A stretch of DNA of 64,000 nucleotides, taken from positions 166,168-230,167 of the forward strand of contig LSYV01000030.1 of assembly GCA_001584585.1 (NCBI GenBank). The letters are read 5' to 3'. Shown one piece after another: positions 48,401-60,200 of this stretch (position 1 is its first letter; each line of letters starts with the position of its first letter). A program made the position numbers and the translations under genes. Below the pieces are notes generated by a model. That model had not been told where the DNA came from, searched no databases, and saw only the letters and a list, made by a program, of their open reading frames with translations. Source of the DNA: Gonium pectorale. Its lineage: Eukaryota; Chlorophyta; Chlorophyceae; Chlamydomonadales; Volvocaceae.

Positions 48401-48424
48401 CTGTCGCCATCCCACCGGCACTGA
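42454..48424 (+). CDS. Single-pass membrane RING-H2 E3 ubiquitin ligase with EGF-like ectodomain
   Basis: Exons 42454-42505, 42613-42796, 42957-43071, 43354-43520, 43885-44035, 44254-44793, 44956-45139, 45372-45661, 45948-46070, 46395-46598, 46844-47373 and 47596-48424; 1,122 residues, all phases closing. A signal peptide (GWPLALALVLVYSSVIAVSG) is split by the first intron. The ectodomain (about 27-620) has two Cys-rich EGF-like modules (ECSGQGTC with CTCDAGLGDYGC; CPNDCFGGTC with CGCSGDRGGTLC) between beta-rich segments sharing a pattern: LLFEFWRLSPG, PGAWAFWQLRVPL, PGQWTFFVLSFDP. One transmembrane helix lies near 624-646 (VVLGVTASIILCLFMTLC). The cytosolic part carries a C3H2C3 RING near residues 816-857: CTVCLCEYEEGERI, LPCKHEFHATCINKW and CPICR. 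RING-H2 domains recruit ubiquitin-conjugating enzymes. A long Ser/Ala/Pro-rich tail ends the protein. Ligand and substrates are unknown. Confidence 0.88.
43121..43195 (+). repeat. Nested pair: truncated and full 27-bp element, each with direct repeats
   Basis: The full copy is at 43160-43186 (TTGAAAAGGAAAACGC, then ATACGACGAGC), bracketed by GGGTGTGTG at 43151-43159 and 43187-43195. Just upstream, a truncated copy (TTGAAAAGGAATAAC, 43131-43145) is bracketed by GCAACGGGT at 43121-43129 and 43146-43154. Both lie in intron 3 of the RING-H2 gene. Confidence 0.8.
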
Positions 48425-48435
48425 CGCCTCAGGGC

Positions 48436-48440
48436 TGTAA
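48436..48440 (+). terminator. TGTAA close to RING-H2 gene stop
   Basis: TGTAA lies only 12 bases after the stop codon. It would give an unusually short 3' UTR, so a more distal signal may be the real one. Confidence 0.25.
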
Positions 48441-49595
48441 GGGGCTTGTGCCTCGATTCAGGGACGGGCGGCAGGGTGTGCGGGCGTGCGCTTTTTTCTG
48501 GGCGAATGGCTGTTAACAGATAATGTGTGGACGGCATGCCGCGGCCTGGTCACTTAAACGTCGCTGCCTGACCGTTTCACGGTTTCAGCGATGGATGTAC
48601 GTGTGGACTCTCTTCACGCAAGTTGGAGGGCGTGTACCTCTATATCATGAGTTACGTGAATATCCACCATCGTGTGCTCATGCGTGCTTCCGTGCTTGAT
48701 GCCTCCGGGCTTGATGCTTCCGGGCTCTTTTGCAGGTTTGATGCCCGCGACGCCTGTCATAAGGCTATGCCATTGGTCACAGCAGGATCCTGATATGGAC
48801 ATTGCATTGGTTGTACTGGATATTGGACCGACCGAGTTACCCCAACCTGTCCTGCACGGACTCACATTGAATCCACTTCCTGCATGCTATTCTTTATGTG
48901 GCGTGGCGCAAGCTGCTACCCTGCTACGGTTGGCTGTCTTGCCAAGAATGTTTTGGGCGAGGACCGCACTTCTTGTACAGTTGGCGTCAAGCCGGCTTCC
49001 AGGTGATTGGATGGGCGTATTGACTGTGCGTATGGTAAGTAACGCATCTTGTATTCGACGGGGCGCGGAGCCGGGTTGCGTGTCATAAGTGCGCGTGAAC
49101 ATGCTACAAGGGATTTTGAATGGCCAACGGTCAAGCGGTACCTGCTGGTGTAAGCCTGCAGGCAGGCAGGCCTATTTTCCGAGAGCTTCTGCCCAATTGA
49201 CCGAATCGAATCCGTCAATGAAACGGTAATTCGACGTCTACCTACCTACCTTGTTCTGTTTGTAGTGTCTGCCCACCACAGCATGAACCTGTCCTCGGCC
49301 AGCGCCCAGCTCGTACCCTGTCCGTACCCAGAGTTATCCGCTATTCTGTCGGCGCACACGTCGGCGCTCAGACCGCCCACTAGGACGCCGGACGGCGATG
49401 CACAGCCCCGGAAGCAAGGATGGATGCTATGCGGTGTTGCGGCCTCAGGTCGGCGGTCCCTCTTTCTTTGCAGGTTTCTCATTTATGCAAGTTGATAGCG
49501 GTTTGGCCGGGTCTGCTTAAGATAAGTCGGAGCCGCCCTCGCTTGCCAACGGGCCCCTCCCACAGACGCCCGTCTTGCCAGGGTGGGCGCGCTGC

Positions 49596-49602
49596 TATAA
49601 AG
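49596..49602 (+). promoter_or_regulatory. Orphan TATA box (TATAAAG)
   Basis: A good TATA consensus in a GC-rich context, with no gene following for 4.6 kb. It may belong to a decayed mobile element. Confidence 0.25.
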
Positions 49603-49951
49603 CGGCTGAGGTCTAGCCTGCAGCGCTGAAAGGAACAGAAAAACAACTGCCGATCATGTAACGCTGCTGTCGAAGAAACGGAATCGAAAGAACGTGCGGA
49701 AGTCTGACGGCTCGAGGGGCGAAAGAGGAAGCTTCATCATCCCGTTCATCGTCTTGGGAGATTCGATTTATAATCGAGGGTCAGAACACTCAACCGCCAG
49801 CAGGCTGACTGACGATCAAGGCCTACTTGTCGCTCATGGGCCACTGCCCAAGAGCAAGACGAGCGCAGCGCGACATAAGCGCTGCGACGCTAAATACCCA
49901 AGATCTGCACGAAAATCACAGCAGCGCCGTACACCGTACAACACACACATA

Positions 49952-49996
49952 CACACACGTGCTCGTCGTATGCGTTTTCCTTTTCAACACACACAT
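49952..49996 (-). repeat. 27-bp dispersed element, exact copy in minus orientation
   Basis: 49961-49987 is the exact reverse complement of the unit at 43160-43186. Its flanks, CACACACGT (49952-49960) and CACACACAT (49988-49996), match at 8 of 9 positions, but they sit in an AC-rich microsatellite, so they are weak as a target-site duplication. Confidence 0.8.
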
Positions 49997-50051
49997 GCCG
50001 AAGGACCGTACTGTGACTGTGAAATGATCACATACACGAAACGAATGCGAC

Positions 50052-50071
50052 NNNNNNNNNNNNNNNNNNNN
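50052..50071. other. Assembly gap, 20 N
   Basis: Twenty unresolved bases, about 65 bases after the 27-bp element at 49961. The sequence to the right is T/C-rich. Confidence 0.98.
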
Positions 50072-52180
50072 ACTCTCTCCTCTCTACCATCTACTGTCTC
50101 TGTTTTCTTTTGCACTGTGTACGCTGTAGGCATCTTAGCCTCTTTGTTTTTAGCCTCTGTAAATGCCTGCCCGCAGAGGTGGCTCCTATTTTCTTGGTCT
50201 TTCTATGCCTACCCATGCACACGCCCCCAGAATCAGAAACGGGGAAACGGGTGATTAATCTTATCTTTTTCCTTGCTGTGAGGCAATCTCCGCAGTGATT
50301 TACACGGCTATCCACAGCATGGGAGACGGGTCACTGGACGAAACATCAAATGCGTCTCCCGAACGTACGCCTGTCAGAGCGGCTTGCTTGCCACGTTGCC
50401 ATTCCGTCCCCCAAGTGCGCTGTGACTTGTTGCTGCTCTCGTGCCCTGGCTTTTTCGCCAATCAGGAGTGAGAGCTATCTGCTCATTGCCATCGCCTGCC
50501 TTCCAATGGTGACAAACCACTCTAATGGTAATGTCCTGCCTTCGGCTGGGCATGTCCGTCAAGGTGCCAGCTATGAGTAACCAAAAACTGATCCCAAAAC
50601 CAGACCTGTTCTGTTACGATGAGTGCGTGCCCCACCGCTTAAATGCGTAATGCCTAATGCGTGAACTATTACTCGTGTTCCATTCCTGCAGCTCGCCTCA
50701 CGTAAGCTGGTCAGGGCATTGCGCACGACCTGCACCTCAATTTCCCTAGCTTTGGAATAGCCGCGACGGGCTGTATGTCTGTCTGCAATGTACGGCCGCG
50801 AGGCCATAGCTAACATGCTTAGACGATAGGGAAGGGCACGCGCAAGAAAGGTCGGTATGCAGTCAGGCACCCAACGACGCCAGGCACCCAAGCGCCACAG
50901 CTGCCGAAGCAGGGGAAGCAGCCCAGGCCGCCATCCTCCCCGCCATGGACATCGCCGCCGTCAGGACCAATCATCGTCTCAACACCCGTTACGGTTGCAG
51001 GGTCGCCAGCAGCTGGGGCAGGTGGCCTTGGGCAAGCGGCAGGAGAACATTCAAGGATGAACGTTGACCCGCTGCGGGGTGGCCGGCCGGCTGAGGCACC
51101 CACCATGGCCCCTGCCCTGCTGTGGCAGTAACGGTACACCAGGGCTGCAGACAGGGTTCCTGCTGGGTGGGGCCGAACATCAAGGGGCAGCGCCGAGGAT
51201 TGCCCCGCGCCCAGCAGTGTGGTGGTCTCCACTAGTACCAGATATACTAACAGTGACGACTACGGCGCCATCCTGGGCTCACGCGGGCATCGCAACAGGG
51301 CAGCGGCAGGCCGGCAGCACAGGGCCCTCCAGACCGTCCCAGGCCTCGCTTCGATCCATGGGAAGCCCTGATGCAACAGGCTATATGGGAGCTCCTCGCC
51401 ACCCTTCCGATTGCTCGTGGCAGGCCGGGAGGGAGCTTGTACTCGCCTACCAGCACGCGGATCTGCAGCACTCGCTAATCATATGGAGACCGGCAAGTCC
51501 GACGCGCTGTCGGCGGTGGCCTTGTAGCATTGGCGGAGGCGGCAACGGGACACCAGAAGGCTTTCAATCTGCAGCAGGAGGCAGGAGGCGGGGTGGTCAC
51601 CTGCGGACAACGTGCGCGGCCACAGGTTGCCCGCTGAGCTTGGTGATTGTGCTTGGGGTTGGCATGGGTCGCGGTGTCGGAGGGCTGTGCGCTCTGGCTT
51701 GGCTTGCTGTGATGCTCCTCGCAACAATCGGCATTTTGGCGTTGGGGAAGGGGTTCGGGTTCACGGCTTCTCTTAGGGGAGGAGTTGAGGAGGATGTCTT
51801 GCTCCCTGTGCCCATTGAGTCCTCCTTGTTTGTTTCTCTCCTTTCCTGGCGTTCGTCTCCTTTCCTCCTATGGTTTGGTTGTCTCGTCCTCCTGTTCTGT
51901 GGCCCTTCAGGTGCAGGGCTCTTTCTCTCCGTGCGCGCGAAACTCAGATAATTCTGCAAAGAAAGAGGCCGCCGGTGTTTCTCTCGGCTGCCGCGGTGAA
52001 CTGTAGTTAGGACAGGTGTTCGGTGGGAGGGCTATCTGTCCCTCTCGATGTCTGCGTCCTTTCTCGCCTCTTATCCTGCAACGTTACCTTAAACGTGTCA
52101 TGCCAGGGAGGTGACAAGGTGTGTTTTACCGTACCGTGCGAGCATAGTTGTCGGTTGGCACCGGTCGGGCGCAACCCAAA

Positions 52181-52393
52181 TCATGCTAAGATTACATGGT
52201 GGTGTCGTATGGTTATTGTGTCGGTGATGTGGTTGTGAGCTTTGTATGTGGACATGGCGTTATCGAGCGGTGGATCGAATTGGAGGTTTGTCCTGCCCAG
52301 CACATCGCGCACAGCAGGGTGCAGCCCCTCCCAGAACCACTCAGTCACCTCATAGGTGCTAACCTGGTCCTCCAGCTGCTTCCGATCGATAGC
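52181..52393 (-). mobile_element. Gag-like retrotransposon remnant
   Basis: A 70-codon minus-strand open frame contains QLEDQVSTYEVTEWF followed by WEGLHPAVRDVLG and a Phe-Asp-Pro-Pro-Leu segment. This resembles the retrotransposon gag pattern (a tyrosine helix, Trp/Phe-rich core, then GLxPxVR). Stops close both ends and I find no protease, reverse transcriptase or integrase nearby, so this is a fragment at best. The assignment rests on pattern recognition only. Confidence 0.4.
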
Positions 52394-53288
52394 TCAGCAG
52401 CGTGTCCTTGTCAGGGCCCAAAGGTGGCCCGTGCCAAAGCCCGGCCCCTTTGCTGGCAGGAGGAGATGCCCAGGCGTAGCCCAGACCACTCGCGGCACCG
52501 GCCCGGACCACTTGCGGCTGCATCTCCGGCTCTCCGGTCTACATATGTGTCCACCAGGATGCCTCAGGAAGCCCGTCCGGGAGCCGTTGCAAGCAGCATG
52601 CAGGCCCTCGCCGGAACGGGTGCACACAGAGCCGCGGTGTGTGCGCTGCGTAGCTGCAGGTTGTCACGCGAGCGTTTATACGCGCACAGTAGCCCGAATG
52701 CTGAGCGGAAGACACGCCAGGAGCGCACGCTGCTGCCTGGAAGGACTGACGCCGAACAGTCCACCCTGACCCCTCACGTCACCTGCTGACGGGTGTTGGA
52801 GCCCAGGGCTCGTCTCCAGCAGGGGCCGATCAGGCTCGCGGCTGCCGGGACGATCTTGCGACGTGCATTGCGATTTGGCCTTGCTGTAACGACAGAGCAG
52901 CTACTAGGTGCTACACGTCAACTTGATGCAGTTAACCAGTCGGCCAGCAAAGGCTCCGAGGCGTATCGGCGCCGGCACTCAAGCGCGTTCCCACTTGAAA
53001 CGCCGTACTTAAGACGCCGTACGAGGTCACACAAACAATGATGGCTCAGCGCCCAAGGACAGGTCAATAGCGCGAAGCAACGGCTATCGAATGCTCTAAA
53101 CCATCAAGCACGCAATCTGCCAACTTTCCTGTGGCACTTTTCACTGTCGTGCTCAGCTGGCAATCAATACTAACAATGCTCATAGTCTTGTGCTGCTATG
53201 CTAGCACAGGCAAGGGCCGCGCACGCAACTGCCGGGAGTCTCCGACACTAGGCTCCGAAGCCACCGAAACCACACGCTTGTCCGAAAC

Positions 53289-53373
53289 ACACGCTGGCAC
53301 ACGCTGGCCGACGCCATCACTTTCGCGCTTACGCTCGTCGTATGCGTTTTCCTTTTCAACACGCTGGCACACG
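53289..53373 (-). repeat. 27-bp element, exact minus copy, within a 15-bp direct repeat
   Basis: 53333-53359 is the exact reverse complement of 43160-43186. ACACGCTGGCACACG occurs identically at 53289-53303 and 53359-53373, so the element plus 29 bases of other sequence is bracketed by a 15-bp direct repeat. Confidence 0.8.
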
Positions 53374-53525
53374 ACATCCTTGAGGAGGGACGGAGCCTGC
53401 GAGCCCTGCGTGGCTTGCTTTAATTCCTGCATGAGGGTCACCGTCTGGGCGGACTCGGAGTGCTTCACAAGCAGCGTGAGGTAGTACTCAAGCAGCTGCT
53501 CCGCGGTACGCGTAGGGCCTCCAGG

Positions 53526-53563
53526 TCCCTTGCAGGACATCCAGCAGGCTGTCCTGCAAGGGA
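53526..53563. repeat. Perfect 14-bp inverted repeat
   Basis: TCCCTTGCAGGACA at 53526-53539 is complemented exactly at 53550-53563, with a 10-base loop. It lies at the frame break of the gene fragment. Confidence 0.85.
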
Positions 53564-54216
53564 GCGGAGTCAAGCATGAGCTTTAATAACAGCTCCACTG
53601 TGGCAGGCATCCTGCGGGTAGCAGGCTCCACGAGGCACAGCAGCTTGTGCTGGCGCGCAAACGGCTCGAATCCTGAAACCTCGAAGGGCTCAAAGGTGGG
53701 TGCGTGCGGTCAGCGTGCACGACAAACGGGAGCAAGGGCACCGGAGCTCCGTGCCCCAAACCGTGTGTGAGACGTGCCATTTTGGTGGAAGGCACCTAGT
53801 GAGAGCTATGAAATCGCCCAGTGCTTGATTGCACGCTTTGCACGTGTCTCCCAAGTCTTCACCCCGAGTGGCATGCCGACCCCTCTATTACATGTGAGGG
53901 TTGCACAAGTGCGGCGGGGACCCCACATGTCACGCCTGTTACGCAATCAAACCATGAAACACGACATACTTAAGAACAAAGCTTGGATAACTAATCTATG
54001 TACCTTCTAAGCCAGTACGACGAGTTGGTCACCAAAGGCAGCGTGGCCAACCAATGGCATTTGCGAGAGTTCAGTAGGATAGACTATATTTGTACAGTGA
54101 CGTCTTGATTCATTATTCCACTCTGCCATACACCGCGCGATAAATTGCGCTCCCGAAGTTTGGGCCGTGGCGTTTTACATGATCATTAAGTCGTTGTAGT
54201 AAGGCAGCCAAGCGCA

Positions 54217-57200
54217 ATGGCGCTTGATAATCGCCATCGGTTCATTGTTGGCAAGGTTTGTCCAGCAAGCAGGCCCACACGCAGGAACCCAGCTGTGACC
54301 ACGGCCTTCTTATGCGTCGCAGCTTGCCGAAGCGTTTGGACTTCCCGAGAATGTAATCGAGAAGACCTTGACGTGAGTCTCGAGCATCGCCTTGTGCGTA
54401 CCGCGGACGGTAACATCCAGCCCGTGTGTTCCCGCGTACAGCCAGGACAAGCAGGCTGTTAATAGCTTTTTCTCGGCGTCGGGGCCCTCCTCGCTTATCT
54501 TCGTGTACCAGGTGCGGGTTAGAAGCGTGGCGCTGGCACAGGCCTTTCCCCCGCCCGCCGATCAGCATACCCTTTCATCCGCCGTTCAGGTCAAGGAGGA
54601 TAAGCTAAAGGATGGCTCTATTGGGCCTGTTGACAACAAGCCAACGCTGCACCGGCTGGGCCAGGTACGGGGCGGGCTGCTTGGCCGGGTGGGTGACAGA
54701 CGATGCATGGCGCAAGACATGTCCGTGTGTTGCATGGCGACAAGCGCGCGGCGGATCTACATACCCCGATTTTTGCTTGGCAAAGGGGGGGCGTGGCGAC
54801 GTGCTGTCGGATTTCTTGCCCGTGCCCTGCGAAGGAGCCCGCAAGCGCCCATCGAGCGTTGCGAGCCCACACGCTAGTTCGCCTCGCCGGCCCACACACG
54901 CAACCGTCGCTTAGCGCCTGTTCCGGCGTCCCACCTCGCAGCACGAGCGCATACAGAACAAGGGCATCTACTTCACGCGGCTCAACCCCAAGGGCGTAAA
55001 TGAAAAGACGCTCGAGGGAGACATGGGCAGTGGCGAACTGTCGGGTAGCGCGCTGGAAAACCTCAAGGCACTCGTGTCCGACCTGTACGTGCCCATCATG
55101 CGAGAGCAGCAGCAGTGGGGCAAGCTGCCACAGGAGCACCTGTCGGAGTTCCTGGCCTCGGCCCAGAAGTTTGGCAACATGCTGACGGAGGCCGTGAGCA
55201 CAGTCACTGGCGGTGTGGAGCTGCGCATCCCCGACCCCAAGTATGGGGATCTGGACCTGAAGCCGGCGGCGCTGGCCAGCGCCGCGGCGGACGAGGATAC
55301 GCTGCAAGAGATGGAGGAGTGCCTCACAGAATGGTGCCGCGAGGCTGAGTACCTTCTCAACCAGACCAACAAGATTAAGGACGGCGAGGAGCCCGGCCCT
55401 GACACGGAGCTCGAGTACTGGCGCACTCGCATGTCCAACTTCAATTCCATCACGGAACACCTCAAGACGCGCGAGTGCAAGCTGGTGCTGGGCATCTGCT
55501 CGCACGCCAAGACCAAGGCGTACCTTCGGTGGAAGGCGCTGGACATCCAGATCACGGACGCAGCCAACGAGGCCAAGGACAACGTGAAGTACCTGGCCAC
55601 GCTGGAGAAGTCCCTGGAGCCCATGTACTCGAGCCGCGTGGCGGAGATTAGCGAGTCGCTGCCGGCGCTAATGACCAACATCCGCATGATGTACACCATC
55701 GCGCGCTTCTACAGCACCTCGGAGCACATGACCCGCCTGTTCACGAAGATCACCAACCAGCTGGTGCGCCGCTGCAAGGAGCAGATCATGGAGAACGGCA
55801 AGATTTGGGACCAGGACAAGCTGGTGCTCATCGGGAACATGAAGGTAAGCGGGGCTGCTTAAGGGCGGGGGCGGTGTGGGGCGAGGCGATGGCATTTAAG
55901 GGTCAAAGCAGGGCAGGTAGTTGGGAGGCCATCGCTGTTCGCCTGGCTTGGCTAGCATGAGCCCGGGCAAAGTGGGCAGGATGGAGGAGCGTCCATGCCA
56001 CGTTGCCAATATCCCTTGGCACACCTTCTAAATAGCCCTTGCTTTCAGCCAACTCATTCCAACGTGTCAGCGCACGTGTCAGAGCAGGTTCATGCCAGCA
56101 CCGACTACTGGCGTATACCTGATCATACTGGCGGATGAACTACTCAGTCCGGTTACTTCGTTGCCTTGCTTGTGCTGTAGGTGGCTGTGGAGCTAGCCAA
56201 CGTGTACCGACAGCAGTACCGGCTGGCCAAGGACACGCTGGCTGCGCAGCCAAAATCGAAGCAGTTCGACTTCGATGAGCAGGTGTGGGATTTCCCTGGC
56301 AGGCATTTGAGTGTGTCTGGGCAGTCTGAGCAGCCCTGCAGTGCTGATAGATGCAGCGTGTGATCGTGGCAATCGTTGACAGTGATTGTGAGCAAGCTGA
56401 CTGTTCCTGAAACCAGCCGCCAGCCTGCCTAAAGCTGACGTTCGTACCTCACCCACCGTGCCGTGCTGCCGTTCCCTCAGGCCATCTTCCTCAAGTTCGA
56501 CCTGTTCTCCAAGCGCCTCTACAAGCTGATCGACATGTTCACCACCATCCACCAGTTCTCCTCGCTGGAGCAGCACACCCACATCGAGGGCCTGGACTCA
56601 ATGCTGAAGTCGCTCAACAACATCATCGACGACGTGAAGCGAAAGCCGTACGACCTGCTGGACTACTGCAAGAACGCCTTCGACCGCGACTTCCTCGAGT
56701 TCAACGTCAACATCAACGACCTCGAGCTGCAGTTACAGGTGCGGGCCTGCATTAGGCGGGACACGAGTGAGGTGGCCATGCGTCCTGAGACCGAGTTGAC
56801 GATGCAGAGTGCCTCCTGTCAGCTCTTGTGGTCATCTGCAATGCGTCGACCCCGCGTCTGCCATCTGGAGGGCTTCGCGGTTTGCATTGTGGGGCCCTGC
56901 TCACCTGATGCTGCACCCGGTAGCTCATGGGCGCTCTCCGTTCCCTTGACCTACCTCCACAGGGTTTTGTGAACGCTTCGTTCGAGAACATCACGTCCAC
57001 GGAGCACGCGCTGTCGCTGCTGGCGCAATTCCAGGCCATTATGCAGCGTGAGACGCTCAAGCAGGACTTGGAGAACAAGTACATGGTCATCTTTCAGAAC
57101 TACGCCAAGGACTTGGACGCGGTGCAGAAGCTGTACGAGAAGCACAAGTACGAGCCGCCTGTGCCGCGCAATGCACCGCCCGTGGCGGGCAACATCATGT

Positions 57201-60200
57201 GGGCGCGCCAGCTGCTGCGCCGCATCGAGGCGCCCATGCAACGCTTTGCGCAAAATAAGAACCTGCTGGCGGCCAAGGAGTCCAAGAAGATCATCAAGAC
57301 CTACAACAAGGTGTGGGCGGCGGGCTTTTTGTATGGCGCATGCACTTGGTGGTCTAGGGAGTTCTCCTAGGGTGGGGCAGGGCGGGTCTGGGTTGTGGGC
57401 ATACAGGCTTGTGGCCGGCTGAACTAGCCTTCCGACCGGGTTCCAATACTTTTCAGCAACTGTGCAGCATCTCAAACCCAGAACATGGCCATCTACCACT
57501 CCCGCATCGCAGGTCGCCAAGGCACTGATCGAGTTCGAGACCCTGTGGCACCAGGCCTGGATCAAGTCCATTGAGCAGTGCAAGGCAGGCCTGGCGGCGC
57601 CGCTGCTGGTGCAGCACCCGGACACGGGCAAGATTCTCGTCAATTTTGATAAGGAGATCATGCAGCTTGTGCGCGAGGCCAAGTACATGCAGCGCTTCAA
57701 TATCGCAGTGCCGGAGAGCGCGCAGATGGTGCTGCTGCAGGAGGAGAAGTTCAAGTTCTACCACAACCAGCTGACGCATTTGGTGCGAGAGTACGAGGCC
57801 ATCCTATCCCGCGTGGCGCCCACCATCAAGCCGCTGCTGCGGCCTCACCTGGATGATATGGAGCGCAAGATTTCGCCCGGCTTCGCGGTGCTCACCTGGA
57901 CCAGCCTCAACATCGACGGCTACCTGCACCGCTTTAAGCAGGTGAAATGTGCTAGATTACCGAGTTCGAAGATTTACCCCTGCGGCGAGGAATGAGGACA
58001 GGGGAACGCACCGTTAGCCGTGACAGCGTGTGTACGTCCCTGGGTTCTGTGCACGGCACTCCGTCTTACCTGCCCGCCTGATCCACGTCGTACTAATCCA
58101 TGTTCGCTCCGTAATTGTCAATGCGCAGGGCCTGGCCCGCCTCGAGGAGTTGGTCCGCAAGGTGCTTGACCTGGTGGAGAACCGTGTTGAGTCCAACCTG
58201 CGCGCCATCTCCAACACCATGCTGGTGGAGATGTCTCCCGACCGCTCCTTCACGTACGAGGAGTTTGTCACCACGCAGCAGCGCTTTCAAAAGAAGCAGG
58301 CCGAGCAGCTGGCAATCCGCAACGAGGAGGTACGGGCAGGTTCTGAGCTTGGTTTTGATCCGGGCCTGAGATCGACGAGGGTGTAATGCATGGAGCCACG
58401 CGGGCTTGGAGCCATGGGAGCGTGGATTCATGGGAGGCAGGGCCCGGTGGGGCCGAAGCTGCTTGCCGTGATTCTGTGCCCTATGTGGTGCGGCGTAGGT
58501 TCGGCGTGCCATTGAGGACCTGCTGGCGCTGGTACACAACTATCCGCGCGAGAACACGGACACGGCGCTGGACGAGAAGGAGGTGACGCTCTTCGTGCGG
58601 CACTTCTCGAAGACCATGTACAACGCCATCCTGGCCTGCACGTTGCGCAGCCTGCAGGTGCGGCCCGGGTAGACTAGTGCCTCTGTGGGCTGGGCTGGTC
58701 ACCGGTGTTGCCAAGTGTCCGCCTTCTGCACAGCTCCGTGGGCTCCAAGACTTCGGCGAACACGCTTCCTCTGCAGGCGATGAAGCGGCGCCTGGGCTCC
58801 AAGACTTCGACGGGCATCTTCTTCATGGAGCGCCCCTTCTTCGATGTCGACGTGGAGCTTAAGGTTGTTGAACAGGGGCAATGGGGGACTTGATCCACAC
58901 ATGTACTTACGTGCGTTGCCTGAATAGACCAAAGAAGCATCCAAGAAGCAACATCACAACTGGCACGCAAGACCTAAACGCCGGCCGTATCCCTTGCCAT
59001 GGCGCAGGTGCCGTGCGTTTGCATGAACCCCAACCTTGAGGAAATCCAGGCCGCTATCAATCAGTGCGCTAAGAAGGTGCTCACCACTTCGAAGCAGCTA
59101 CCGGCATGGGGCATGGACGTGGCCACCTACCACGAGCTCATTGCGCAGGACAAGGAAATCGTCAAGGCCGTGCTGCGCCTCACGGGTGCGTGCCGTTTGT
59201 GGCCTGCCATGGGTGGTGGGCTGGTCCGGGACAGCAGGGCGGTCAATAGGCCCCTTACCATAGCTGGCCCCGGCGCATGGCCATGCAAGCAGATGTGGCT
59301 TGGGCTTAGCTGTTCCGCTGCCTTCGTAATCTGCCTTGCTCCCTTTCCAGACCCGTAGCTGAATGTTCCCCGCCACTGCCCTTTCTGCATAGCTTGAGTT
59401 TTGCTGGTGTGCCACCGGCCCTTGTCCGTTGTTGCGCCCCGTAGGCTCCGTTGAGGGCATCAAAGTGCAGGTGACGGACTACATCCGCACCTTCGACCGT
59501 TACGAGTTCCTCTGGAAGGAGGACCTGCAGGCCGCCTACGACCAGTTCATGCGCACCAACCCGACGCTCGAGGCCTTTGAGGCGGAGCTGAAGAAATACA
59601 TGGCAATCGAGACGGAGGTGGCCAGCATCCAGGCCGTCAATAATATCGGCGCGCTGTCACTAGAGACGATGCCGCTCAAGAACAGCCTCAAGGCGGAGGC
59701 GGTATCGTGGAAGACTCAGTTTGCCCAGAACCTGCACAAGCAATGTTCGGATGACCTCAAGGCCTTCGACAGCTACATCCGGTGGGTGCGGCTTGCAGTG
59801 AAGACAGAGGGGATATGTATGGGGACGCGTCGTCGGCGCCTTCGCATCGTGGGGCTTCGGGCTTCCCCCTGGGGTGCGGGTATGTGTAATGAAGAATGGA
59901 AACATGTGGTGTCGCGGGTGGGGCATGCTGGTAGGTTTTTGTGTTGTGCTTGGGATTGACCTCACACCGCCAGCTCGTAACGGTGGACCAAGTCGCGGGT
60001 ACATCTTGCCTCGCTAGACACGTGATGGCATTGATGGCACTTGGTTATGTGTGGCACTCTTGCTTTGTTGAGACCCAACTTCGGCAATGCCTACACGTGG
60101 TGCTGCTTGTTTGGCTGACCCGTGTAAGCCCGCCACCTGGTGTAGGGACACGAACTCCAAGTTCCATCGTAAGATTGAGGACCTGGAGGACGTGCGCAAT

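Larger units (their letters stand above)
53196..53709 (-). pseudogene. Frameshifted unknown gene fragment carrying a 27-bp element
   Basis: Two overlapping minus-strand frames read like real protein. The first (53709 to about 53550) contains FEVSGFEPFARQHKLLC and RRMPATVELLLKLML; the second (about 53550 to 53360) contains TAEQLLEYYLTLLVKHSES and LMQELKQATQ. Joining them requires a frame change near 53526-53563, exactly where a perfect 14-bp inverted repeat sits. The second frame then runs through the 27-bp element at 53333-53359. I do not recognise the family. An unannotated intron instead of a frameshift is possible, but no clean donor/acceptor pair fits. Confidence 0.4.
48425..54216. other. 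Accessory-looking region, about 5.8 kb, without an intact gene
   Basis: This lies between the RING-H2 gene and the dynein gene. Supported contents are a candidate poly(A) signal (48436), an orphan TATA box (49596), two 27-bp elements (49961, 53333), a 20-N gap (50052), a gag-like remnant (52181-52393) and a frameshifted gene fragment (53196-53709). A 295-codon open frame at 51064-51951 has no recognisable content and was not called. The rest shows nothing I can name. Confidence 0.5.

Noticed and set aside
51064..51951. Plus-strand open frame of 295 codons
   Set aside because: No recognisable motif, hydrophobic only at its end, no splice or start context, and located in repeat-rich DNA.
54512..54589. 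Read-through of a short dynein segment (no stop, phase kept)
   Set aside because: The 78 bases could be coding, but they have a donor and acceptor, their translation is unlike dynein, and removing them joins FVYQ to [10 protein letters not shown], which looks right for the family.
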